In this document: piece by piece, positions 4,424 to 10,731 of the stretch
How the letters are laid out: each line of letters opens with the position of its first letter
Position numbering within the stretch: the first letter of the stretch is position 1
Assembly: GCA_944392285.1 (NCBI GenBank)
Contig: CALXWF010000015.1
Coordinates: 1 to 10,731, forward strand
Reading direction: 5' to 3'
DNA length: 10,731 nucleotides
Source: an uncultured Alphaproteobacteria bacterium
Lineage (GTDB): Bacteria > Pseudomonadota > Alphaproteobacteria > RF32 > CAG-239
Made by a program: the position numbers and the translations under genes
The notes under the pieces: model-generated
The model's input: the letters and a program-made list of their open reading frames with translations, nothing else
The model's database searches: none
Told to the model about the DNA's origin: nothing

Positions 4424-6124
4424 TTATTTCTCCTCGGCAGCTTGATTGGCGGGTTTTTCACCGACTTTTTCCAAATATTCGTTTTCAAAGAAGCGCAAGG
4501 TAGACAACACCGGATTCGGCGCCGTCTGACCCAAACCGCACAAAGAAGCCTTTTGCATGGCTGTTGCGATTCGCCGCAAATCTTCAATATCTTGCTTTGT
4601 GCCTTTGCCTTTATTAATTTTTTCAAGCAGCAACAACATTTGTTTACCGCCGATACGACAAGGCGCGCATTTTCCGCAAGACTCATCAACCGTAAAATCA
4701 AGGTAGAAATTGGCGATATTCACCATATTGCTGGAATCATCCATAACAATCATACCCCCGGAGCCCATAATGGAGCCGACTTTTTTAAGCTCTTCATAAC
4801 ATACGGGCAAATCCATATAAGCCGCGGGAATAACACCGCCGGAAGGTCCGCCGGTTTGCACGGCTTTAAGTTTTTTGCCGTTTGGCACGCCGCCGCCGAT
4901 TTCATTAACAATTTCATTAATGGTTGTTCCCATCGGCACTTCAATCAAGCCGGAATGTTCGACTTGCCCGGTCAGAGCAAAAACTTTTGTTCCTTTAGAA
5001 GTTTCCGTTCCGAAAGAAGCAAACCAATCAGCCCCTTTCAAGATAATGGGGGCAATATTGCCGAGTGTCTCAACGTTATTAACGCAAGATGGTTTACCCC
5101 ACAGGCCTTTATCTGTCGGATAAGGCGGTCTGGGTCTTGGGGTTCCGCGATTACCTTCAATAGAGCGGATAAGAGCCGTTTCTTCGCCGCAGACAAAAGC
5201 ACCGGCACCGAGGCGAATATCAACATTAAAGCTAAAATCCGTTCCCATAATATTATTACCGAGCAAGCGGTTCTTTTTGCAGGCCTTAATGGCTTTTTCC
5301 AAACGCTCCACGGCTAAAGGATATTCGGCACGAACATAAAACCACCCTTCTGTTGCACCGATAGCATAAGCCGCAATCATCATTCCTTCAATAACGGCAT
5401 GAGGATTTCCCTCCAAAATAGAGCGGTCCATATAAGCACCGGGGTCGCCTTCATCGCCGTTACAAATAATGAATTTGTCGCCGTCGGTCTTAACTTTGGC
5501 GGCCAGTTCCCATTTCATACCGGTAGAAAATCCGCCGCCGCCGCGACCGCGCAAGCCTGACTTTTTAATTTCGGCCACGACTTGTTCGGGGGTCATGGTT
5601 TTCAAAACTTTTTCCAAAGCCAAATAACCGCCGTGGGCAATATATTCCTGAATATCTTCAGGGTCGAGATTACCGGCCTCTTTCAGCACCACTTTTTCTT
5701 GCTTGGTAAAGAAAGGCAAATCCAAAGACAAAACATGCGGTTGCAAAAATTCCGGCACCGGAAATTCCTGCTCTATCGGCGTATTCAAGGCCGGCACCAC
5801 ATATTCGGTAATCACCAAGCGAGCGACCAAGGGTTCCAAGCGTTTAAACAACACATCTTTGCGGCCCTTAATTTCCACGCGCAACAAAGGCCCCTGTGCA
5901 CAAAGCCCCATACAGCCGGTCGGCACGATTCTGACCTTATCTTCCACATCATGGTCGGCCAAGGCTTGCTTAATCAACTCAATAATTTCATCACTGCCGG
6001 AAGACTTACAGCCCGTAGAATGACAACAATAAATATTGCAGACAAAGCGCTCCAACTCGGCATTTTTGTTTTTAGCGATTTCGTGAATATCAAATCTTTT
6101 ATCGATTTCGGACATATCGGCCAT
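4424..6124 (-). CDS. hydB: NADH-binding flavoprotein subunit of the [FeFe]-hydrogenase (NuoF-like HydB)
   Basis: 566 residues; oxidises NADH at an FMN site and feeds electrons to HydA. The N-terminal thioredoxin-like [2Fe-2S] domain carries C34-x4-C39 and C71-x3-C75. The NuoF core has the Gly-rich GLRGRGGGGFSTGMKW (190-205), CNGDEGDPGAYMDRS (221-235) and GAGAFVCGEETALIRSIEG (307-324) motifs of NADH and FMN binding. An SLBB-like segment lies near 385-450, and the [4Fe-4S] site is C483/C486/C489 plus C529 (SLCGLGQTAPNP). The protein ends about 25 residues later in a charged tail. The C-terminal 2[4Fe-4S] ferredoxin domain of electron-bifurcating HydB proteins is absent. The start is supported by GGAG upstream and by a 1-nt overlap with the hydC stop (TAATG), so the two are translationally coupled. 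An annotation as nuoF is possible but less fitting, since hydA follows. Confidence 0.95.
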   Translation of the reverse strand: MADMSEIDKRFDIHEIAKNKNAELERFVCNIYCCHSTGCKSSGSDEIIELIKQALADHDVEDKVRIVPTGCMGLCAQGPLLRVEIKGRKDVLFKRLEPLVARLVITEYVVPALNTPIEQEFPVPEFLQPHVLSLDLPFFTKQEKVVLKEAGNLDPEDIQEYIAHGGYLALEKVLKTMTPEQVVAEIKKSGLRGRGGGGFSTGMKWELAAKVKTDGDKFIICNGDEGDPGAYMDRSILEGNPHAVIEGMMIAAYAIGATEGWFYVRAEYPLAVERLEKAIKACKKNRLLGNNIMGTDFSFNVDIRLGAGAFVCGEETALIRSIEGNRGTPRPRPPYPTDKGLWGKPSCVNNVETLGNIAPIILKGADWFASFGTETSKGTKVFALTGQVEHSGLIEVPMGTTINEIVNEIGGGVPNGKKLKAVQTGGPSGGVIPAAYMDLPVCYEELKKVGSIMGSGGMIVMDDSSNMVNIANFYLDFTVDESCGKCAPCRIGGKQMLLLLEKINKGKGTKQDIEDLRRIATAMQKASLCGLGQTAPNPVLSTLRFFENEYLEKVGEKPANQAAEEK

Positions 6125-6609
6125 TATTTTACTCCTTCATCTTCATCAAGTTTGTTGCGCCATTCATCTAAGATATTACGCACGTCATTGGGGCTGACAC
6201 GACCATATGTTTTGCCGTTAACGACACAAACCGGTGCCAAACCGCAACAACCGACGCAGCGCACGCACTGCAGATGAAACATTCTATCGGGCGTACTTTC
6301 GCCTTCGCCGATATTAAGTTCTTTTTTAAATTCTTCGAGAACTTTATCGTTGCCTTTCAGATAACAGGCTGTTCCCGTACAAACCGAGATAACCGCCTTG
6401 CCCGGCGCATCCAGCTTAAAGAAGTTATAAAAGGTCAAAACCTCATAAATCCGCGCCAAAGGCACGCCCATTTCCTCGGCAAGCTGATAAGCATCTTCCC
6501 AAGGCACATAACCTTTAACATCTTGGATTTCATGCAGGGCCATAATCAATGACCCTCTCTTTTTACGCCATTTTGCCGCGACCTGCGACGCAAGTGAAAC
6601 CTCGGTCAT
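6124..6609 (-). CDS. hydC: NuoE-like [2Fe-2S] subunit of the [FeFe]-hydrogenase (HydC)
   Basis: 161 residues from the chosen start (MTEVSLASQV). It is a thioredoxin-like [2Fe-2S] protein of the NuoE/24-kDa family that passes electrons between HydB and HydA. Ligands are a C-TGTA-C pair (VCTGTACYLKG) and a C-x3-C pair within RCVGCCGLAPVC. The usual N-terminal helical part with GYVPWEDAYQLAEEMGVP is present. The frame also opens at an earlier ATG at 6645 (MKFFNHKEGK, 12 more residues), but that start has no ribosome-binding site, while AAGGAGG (6621-6627) lies 11 nt before the ATG at 6609. First gene of the hydCBA operon; overlaps hydB by 1 nt. Length is normal for the family. Confidence 0.93.
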   Translation of the reverse strand: MTEVSLASQVAAKWRKKRGSLIMALHEIQDVKGYVPWEDAYQLAEEMGVPLARIYEVLTFYNFFKLDAPGKAVISVCTGTACYLKGNDKVLEEFKKELNIGEGESTPDRMFHLQCVRCVGCCGLAPVCVVNGKTYGRVSPNDVRNILDEWRNKLDEDEGVK

Positions 6610-6620
6610 CTCTGCTTTGC

Positions 6621-6627
6621 CCTCCTT
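6621..6627 (-). promoter_or_regulatory. Ribosome-binding site that decides the hydC start
   Basis: AAGGAGG on the minus strand is the strongest such site in the operon and favours the ATG at 6609 over the upstream in-frame ATG at 6645. The 11-nt spacing is slightly long. Confidence 0.6.
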
Positions 6628-6680
6628 ATGATTAAAAAATTTCATTTCAGCAATGTTAACAGGATATTCGTAAAAAAAGT

Positions 6681-6709
6681 CTTATTCAAGGAGTTTTTTT
6701 GCAAATCAA
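6681..6709 (-). promoter_or_regulatory. Candidate promoter of hydCBA
   Basis: On the minus strand, TTGATT (6704-6709) and AATAAG (6681-6686) are separated by 17 nt, each matching the sigma-70 consensus at four of six positions. This would give a leader of about 65 nt before the 6609 start, with room for the Shine-Dalgarno site. A further TATAAG (6713-6718) has no convincing -35. Confidence 0.35.
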
Positions 6710-6767
6710 AACCTTATACACATTTGCCCGACTCCGTAAAATATTGTGGCTCGGGTGCAAATTTTGT

Positions 6768-6795
6768 TTGTCTTCTTAATATATTTGTATATAAT
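6768..6795 (+). promoter_or_regulatory. Promoter of lptF-lptD-surA, placed for a leaderless transcript
   Basis: TTGTCT (6768-6773, four of six) and a perfect TATAAT (6790-6795) are separated by 16 nt. The expected transcription start, 7-8 nt after the -10 box, falls at 6802-6803, the A of the lptF ATG. No Shine-Dalgarno sequence lies before that ATG, which agrees with leaderless translation. Confidence 0.6.
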
Positions 6796-6802
6796 CCGCC
6801 TC

Positions 6803-7930
6803 ATGAAGAAACTAAACAAATATATATCCAAGCAGATATTAGTAGGATTTTTGCTGGTTACTTTTTCGCTGATGTCGATTCTCTGGTTGACACAGTCATT
6901 ACGTTTTGTTGACTTAATCACCGGCAAAGGCATTCCGGTCAGCATCTTTGTTAAGATGACAACTTTGCTTATGCCGCGTTTGTTTTCAATCCTATCACCG
7001 ATATCTTTGTTTGTTGCCGTATTATTTGTTTATAATCGCATGCTTTCCGACCGTGAGTTGGTTGTAATGAAGGCGGCCGGCATCAGCCCGTGGCAAGGAG
7101 CCAAGCCGGCATTTATCGTCGGCATTTTTGCCTGCCTTTTCAACATTTATACCTACAACTTCGGCATTCCGGCAGCCGAGAGAGCTTTTAATGAGCTTGA
7201 ATGGCAAGTCAAACATGACGTATCACATTTAATGTTCCGTGAGGGAGAGTTCACTTTATTACAATTAAACCTTACGGTTTTCATCACCACCCATGAAAAA
7301 GACGGTTCTCTTTCCGGGATTCTCGTCAACGATGAACGCAATCCCAAAAGCAAAGTCACCATTTCCGCCGAAAAAGGGCGCGTCATTTATACCGATACCG
7401 GCCCCAAAATCATTATGGTAAACGGCGTCCGCCAAGAGCTGAGCCGAGAAAGCGGCCAATTTTCAACCTTAACCTTTGACCGCTATTCGGTTGACTTCGG
7501 CATGCCGCAAAGCAAAAAACAACGTGATGCCGGCGTCCGAGAAAAAGGCTTGTTTGAGCTCTTAAACGCCCGAAGCGACACCTCATTATCGGAACCCGAG
7601 GCCAATCGTTATATTGTTGAGGGGAACAAGCGTCTTCTCAGCCCGTTTTACAATTTGGTTTTTGCCATTTTGGCCTGTACCGGCCTTTTGGTCGGCAATT
7701 TTAACCGCCGCGGTCAAGCCAAGCTGATTTCATATTCGATTCTCGGCATGGTATTAATTCAGGCCTTTGATTTGGTCTTTGGCAATTTGGCCGTCAAAAA
7801 CATATACTGGCTGCCGCTGTTATACCTAAACCTTATCTTGCCTTTGGCGGCATGCATATATTTATTGTTTTTCTACAATCCGCAACATTTTTCGCACCGC
7901 CGCAAAGCTGAAGGGAGCCCAGATGTTTAA
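6803..7930 (+). CDS. lptF: LPS export permease, YjgP/YjgQ family (probably LptF)
   Basis: 375 residues. LptF and LptG are the inner-membrane subunits of the LptB2FG ABC transporter that extracts lipopolysaccharide and passes it to LptC/LptA. Six membrane helices are visible at about 13-31, 55-78, 101-119, 279-299, 306-324 and 335-357, with a periplasmic beta-jellyroll between helices 3 and 4. Family motifs include LRFVDLITGKG and SDRELVVMKAAGISPW, the cytoplasmic coupling region. The ILVNDERNPKSKVTISAEKG segment is closer to alphaproteobacterial LptF than LptG, so I prefer LptF, but LptG is possible. The frame is open back to a GTG at 6746, but that stretch holds the promoter; ATG 6803 (MKKLNKYISK) begins where the family usually begins. 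Overlaps lptD by 8 nt. The partner subunit gene is not in the window. Confidence 0.88.
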   Translation: MKKLNKYISKQILVGFLLVTFSLMSILWLTQSLRFVDLITGKGIPVSIFVKMTTLLMPRLFSILSPISLFVAVLFVYNRMLSDRELVVMKAAGISPWQGAKPAFIVGIFACLFNIYTYNFGIPAAERAFNELEWQVKHDVSHLMFREGEFTLLQLNLTVFITTHEKDGSLSGILVNDERNPKSKVTISAEKGRVIYTDTGPKIIMVNGVRQELSRESGQFSTLTFDRYSVDFGMPQSKKQRDAGVREKGLFELLNARSDTSLSEPEANRYIVEGNKRLLSPFYNLVFAILACTGLLVGNFNRRGQAKLISYSILGMVLIQAFDLVFGNLAVKNIYWLPLLYLNLILPLAACIYLLFFYNPQHFSHRRKAEGSPDV

Positions 7931-10196
7931 GCGCTCTCTGCTTGGTTGTTTAAGTTTATTATTTGCTCTGGCGGCACCTTCCCTGCTTGAGGCGGCACAA
8001 CCGCAAGCAGGTACGATTTTAAAAGAAAAAAGCACCAAACCCTACGGCATGTTAGAGCCGCAAAAAAACCTGACCAACGTTTTAACCACCCCTTCGGAAC
8101 CGACAGAAGAAGAAACGACCGACATCTACTTCAGCGCCGATGAAATGGAAAACAACAAAGAACTGCAAACCGTCACGGCGATTGGCAATGTCAACATCAT
8201 CCGCAACAACCTAACCTTAATTGCCGACAAAGTCATCTACAATCAAAAAGATGACATTGTCACGGCGGTCGGCAATGTGGTTTTGGTAGAAAAGGACGGC
8301 AATGTCGTATTTTCAGACTATGTTGAGCTGACAGACCACATGAGTGAAGGCGAAATGGACAATGTTAAAGTCATTATGGCAGATAAGACCCGTGTTGCCG
8401 CCCAAAAGTTTCGTCGCCTTGAAGGGGACAACAAAGAGATGGAAAAAGTTGTTTACTCTCCTTGTGACACCTGCAAAACCAAAGAACCTCTGTGGCAGAT
8501 AAAAGCCCACAAAGTCACACATGACGCCGAAAAGAAAGATGTTTATTACAACCATGCATTTGTTGAGATAAAAGGCGTGCCGGTATTTTATCTGCCGTTT
8601 TTATCGCATCCGGACCCCACGGTTAAACGTCGCTCGGGCTTTTTACCGCCGAGCTTCGGAAGTTCTTCTTATCTTGGGGCATATTTGCAACCAAAATATT
8701 TTTGGGCAATTTCCGACCATGAAGACCTTACCTTCTCACCCTATCTGAGCACGGACCAAGGCATTGTTTGGAGCGCCAATTATAACAAATATTTCCCTCG
8801 CGGCGAGCTGCAATTAAGCGGCAGCACCGTTCGTGATGATAAATATGACAAGCAGCGCGGCAACCTTTTTGCCAAAGGCCGCTATGAGATTAATGATTAT
8901 TGGTATGCCGATGCTGATATTAACTACATTTCCGACCGTTACTATCTGCAAGACATGTCGCTGCTTTATCAAGACAACGCCTGGTTAACCTCCAGCGCCC
9001 GCATGCAAGGTTTTGACAACCGCAACTATGCGGCGGTTGAGGCTTATTATTACAAGCTCATCAGTTATGACAACAGTTTCAACGACTATGACAAACCTTA
9101 TATCATGCCTTGGATGGAATATGAAAACGTCAGCGAACCGAACAAATACGGCGCCTACACCAAAACGACCTTAAACTTTGCCTCGATTCTTCGAGAAGAA
9201 ACCGTATCCACGCAAAGAATGACCATGATAAATTCATGGAATCTCCCCTACACCAGCCCCTATGGTGAAAAATATAAATTAGTTGCCTCCTTAAAATCAG
9301 ACCTATATTATGTAGACAGCTACCTTAATGAAGATGATGAAGTATACAGCGGCGCGGTCGGTCGTGTCTTCCCGCAGATTGGGTTAGAATGGCGCATGCC
9401 TTTTGTTCGCGCCACCGAAACCTCGCGCCAAATTTTAGAACCTGTCATTGTTGCGGTTGCAGCACCGGACGGCGGCAATAAAATCAACAAGATTCCCAAT
9501 GAAGACAGCCAAAACGCCGAATTAGACGACACCAATATCTTAAGCCTGGACCGTTATGCCGGTTATGACCGCAATGACACCGGCTCGCGCATCAGCTACG
9601 GCATTAACTGGAGTGCCTATGGTGAAAAAACCGGCAGAACATCAATGTTCTTAGCTCAAAGCTACAAATTTAAAAAAGACCAAAGTTTCTCTGAATCAGA
9701 TGGCGAAGACAGTTACTTTAGCGACTATGTCGGCCGCATTTATGCCAACCCGAATGAATATTTAGACTTAGCCTACCGTTTTCGTCTTAACCGTGAAGAT
9801 TTTGACCTTAACTACAGCGAACTCACGGCACGCATGGGTCCAAGAATGTTAAGTCTATTCATTTCTTACATTTACCTACAAGGCAACGAAAACGCCACGC
9901 TTGAAGGTTATGACGAGCGCAAAGAGCTCTATACCGGCTTAAACATCGGCCTCAGCCGCAACTGGAGCCTAAACATGTATAACCGTCAAGACTTAGCCCC
10001 CAAAGGCGGCTCTTTGGAACACGGGGCAGACTTGATTTATGAGGATGAATGCTTCAAATTTGTCACCACGGTCAGAAAAGACAACTCTTATCGTTGGCGT
10101 CGGCATTTTGAACATAATGAAAATTATGAAAAATCCAACTATGAAATTACGGCCACCTTCTTCTTAAAAACCCTAGGCGGTGCCGGATCAAAATAG
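7923..10196 (+). CDS. lptD: LPS assembly outer-membrane protein LptD
   Basis: 757 residues; outer-membrane translocon that, with LptE, inserts LPS in the outer leaflet. A signal peptide spans about 1-25 (MFKRSLLGCLSLLFALAA, cleavage near LEAA-QPQ). The periplasmic OstA/LptA-like beta-jellyroll covers about 65-225 (IYFSADEM, AIGNVNIIRNN, LIADKVIYN, AVGNVVLVEKDG). The beta-barrel follows from about 235 (KRRSGFLPPSFG) with the family motif near 535-560 (NILSLDRYAGYDRNDTGSR) and ends in an aromatic strand (YEITATFFLKTLGG). Cysteines in the mature protein are C181 and C184 (SPCDTC) and C710 (DECFKF), fewer than the four of E. coli LptD. AAGGGAG lies before the ATG, inside the end of lptF, so the two genes are probably translationally coupled. 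Confidence 0.95.
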   Translation: MFKRSLLGCLSLLFALAAPSLLEAAQPQAGTILKEKSTKPYGMLEPQKNLTNVLTTPSEPTEEETTDIYFSADEMENNKELQTVTAIGNVNIIRNNLTLIADKVIYNQKDDIVTAVGNVVLVEKDGNVVFSDYVELTDHMSEGEMDNVKVIMADKTRVAAQKFRRLEGDNKEMEKVVYSPCDTCKTKEPLWQIKAHKVTHDAEKKDVYYNHAFVEIKGVPVFYLPFLSHPDPTVKRRSGFLPPSFGSSSYLGAYLQPKYFWAISDHEDLTFSPYLSTDQGIVWSANYNKYFPRGELQLSGSTVRDDKYDKQRGNLFAKGRYEINDYWYADADINYISDRYYLQDMSLLYQDNAWLTSSARMQGFDNRNYAAVEAYYYKLISYDNSFNDYDKPYIMPWMEYENVSEPNKYGAYTKTTLNFASILREETVSTQRMTMINSWNLPYTSPYGEKYKLVASLKSDLYYVDSYLNEDDEVYSGAVGRVFPQIGLEWRMPFVRATETSRQILEPVIVAVAAPDGGNKINKIPNEDSQNAELDDTNILSLDRYAGYDRNDTGSRISYGINWSAYGEKTGRTSMFLAQSYKFKKDQSFSESDGEDSYFSDYVGRIYANPNEYLDLAYRFRLNREDFDLNYSELTARMGPRMLSLFISYIYLQGNENATLEGYDERKELYTGLNIGLSRNWSLNMYNRQDLAPKGGSLEHGADLIYEDECFKFVTTVRKDNSYRWRRHFEHNENYEKSNYEITATFFLKTLGGAGSK

Positions 10197-10212
10197 GACA
10201 AGGGAGCGGAAC

Positions 10213-10731
10213 ATGAAAAAACTTTTAGGAATAATAGCAGCCATAACTGCCGGACTAATAGGACTATCGACCGCCAAAGCCGCGGGCTCTGTTTCGATTG
10301 TTGCGGTAGTTAACGGCGACATCATCTCCACGCAAGACATCACCACGCGCACCAATGCCTTTGTCTTAAGCACGCGAATTCCGATGAATGCCCAAACCCA
10401 AGGCATGATAAACGCCAGAGTTTTACAAACCGCCATAGATGAAAAACTCAAGCTCCAAGCTGCCGCCAAAGAAGGCATAGAGGTGAGTGAAGAAGACATC
10501 AGCCAATCAATTTCCGGCATTGAAAAGAGCAACAAACTTGCCCCCGGCCAAATGCGCAAAGTTTTAGAACAAGCCGGTGTAAATTACAACGCCTATCGCG
10601 ACCAAATAAAAGCTGACTTAAGCTGGCTGCGCTTGGTTCGCCGCCGCATGGCCGGAGAGACGCCCACCGAAAAAGAAATTGAACAAACTTTGGCCGAGAC
10701 AAAAAAAGACCTTTCCACCCCCAAATATATG
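10213..10731 (+). CDS. surA: SurA-type periplasmic chaperone/peptidyl-prolyl isomerase (partial, C-terminus outside window)
   Basis: The frame starts at ATG 10213 and stays open for 173 codons to the window end. A signal peptide is clear (MKKLLGIIAAITAGLIGLST, then AKA-A cleavage). It is followed by the SurA N-terminal chaperone domain: SIVAVVNGDIISTQDITTR, LQTAIDEKLKLQAA, EEDISQSISGIEK, an extended helical part with YNAYRDQIKADLSWLRLVRR and a TPTEKEIEQTL linker. The parvulin domain(s) lie beyond the edge. SurA escorts unfolded barrels such as LptD to the BAM complex, which fits its place 16 nt after lptD. GGGAG lies upstream of the ATG. The same order is known from alphaproteobacterial lpt clusters, where pdxA and rsmA often follow. 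Confidence 0.9.
   Translation, partial: MKKLLGIIAAITAGLIGLSTAKAAGSVSIVAVVNGDIISTQDITTRTNAFVLSTRIPMNAQTQGMINARVLQTAIDEKLKLQAAAKEGIEVSEEDISQSISGIEKSNKLAPGQMRKVLEQAGVNYNAYRDQIKADLSWLRLVRRRMAGETPTEKEIEQTLAETKKDLSTPKYM

Noticed and set aside
4442..5317. 291-residue plus-strand open frame opposite hydB, and a 231-residue one at 5582-6277
   Set aside because: Both are mirror frames of the hydrogenase genes; composition and lack of motifs show they are not genes.
4424..6645. Respiratory complex I genes nuoE and nuoF
   Set aside because: The two genes are followed directly by hydA, no other nuo gene is present, and HydB carries an added N-terminal [2Fe-2S] domain, as in hydrogenase subunits.
6697..6712. 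FNR-type site (TTGAT-N4-ATCAA) upstream of hydC
   Set aside because: Only the TTGAT half is present; the second half does not match.
6746..6802. GTG start giving 19 extra residues to LptF
   Set aside because: The stretch contains a good promoter (TATAAT at 6790-6795), and the family normally starts near MKKLNKYISK.

Overview
The window (about 10.7 kb) looks like a piece of an anaerobic, Gram-negative alphaproteobacterial chromosome joined to phage structural genes. Two things point to Alphaproteobacteria. One is the gene order lptF-lptD-surA, close to the lptF-lptG-lptD-surA block of that class. The other is the style of the LptF and LptD sequences. A complete [FeFe]-hydrogenase operon next to it implies strictly or facultatively anaerobic, fermentative life, as in uncultured gut Alphaproteobacteria. 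This taxonomic placement is inference; no rRNA or other marker is present.

Layout. (1) 1-2291, all on the minus strand: four phage-type genes. In transcription order they are a small GNAT-fold-like protein resembling T7 gp13-type internal virion proteins, a Gly/Ala/Gln/Asn-rich virion protein ending in a short Peptidase_S74 (intramolecular chaperone) domain, a 153-residue protein of unknown function with a Gly-rich hydrophobic half and a Gln-rich half, and a small membrane protein cut by the window edge. Hairpins or terminators separate the last three. (2) 2292-2651: a gene-free block filled with nested inverted and direct repeats. Two long imperfect palindromes share a GTAC-N6-GTAC centre, and there is a 45-bp direct repeat. 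The palindrome nearest hydA begins exactly at its stop codon and contains a terminator-like hairpin. (3) 2652-6609, minus strand: hydC-hydB-hydA, a tightly packed operon for a trimeric NADH-linked [FeFe]-hydrogenase. (4) 6610-6802: a divergent promoter region. (5) 6803 to the end, plus strand: lptF, lptD and the 5' part of surA, which serve LPS export and outer-membrane protein folding.

How the genes work together. Electrons from NADH would enter at the FMN site of HydB. They would pass through the Fe-S clusters of HydB, HydC and the HydA N-terminus to the H-cluster, where protons are reduced to H2. HydB lacks the C-terminal 2[4Fe-4S] ferredoxin extension found in well-studied electron-bifurcating enzymes, so a simple NADH-dependent (non-bifurcating) reaction is worth considering. 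On the plus strand, LptF is one half of the inner-membrane LPS extractor, LptD is the outer-membrane LPS translocon, and SurA is the periplasmic chaperone that helps fold LptD. lptG, normally between lptF and lptD, is not there. lptF appears to be expressed from a leaderless mRNA.

The most unusual part is the repeat block at the junction between the phage genes and the hydrogenase operon. I cannot assign it to a known element by eye.
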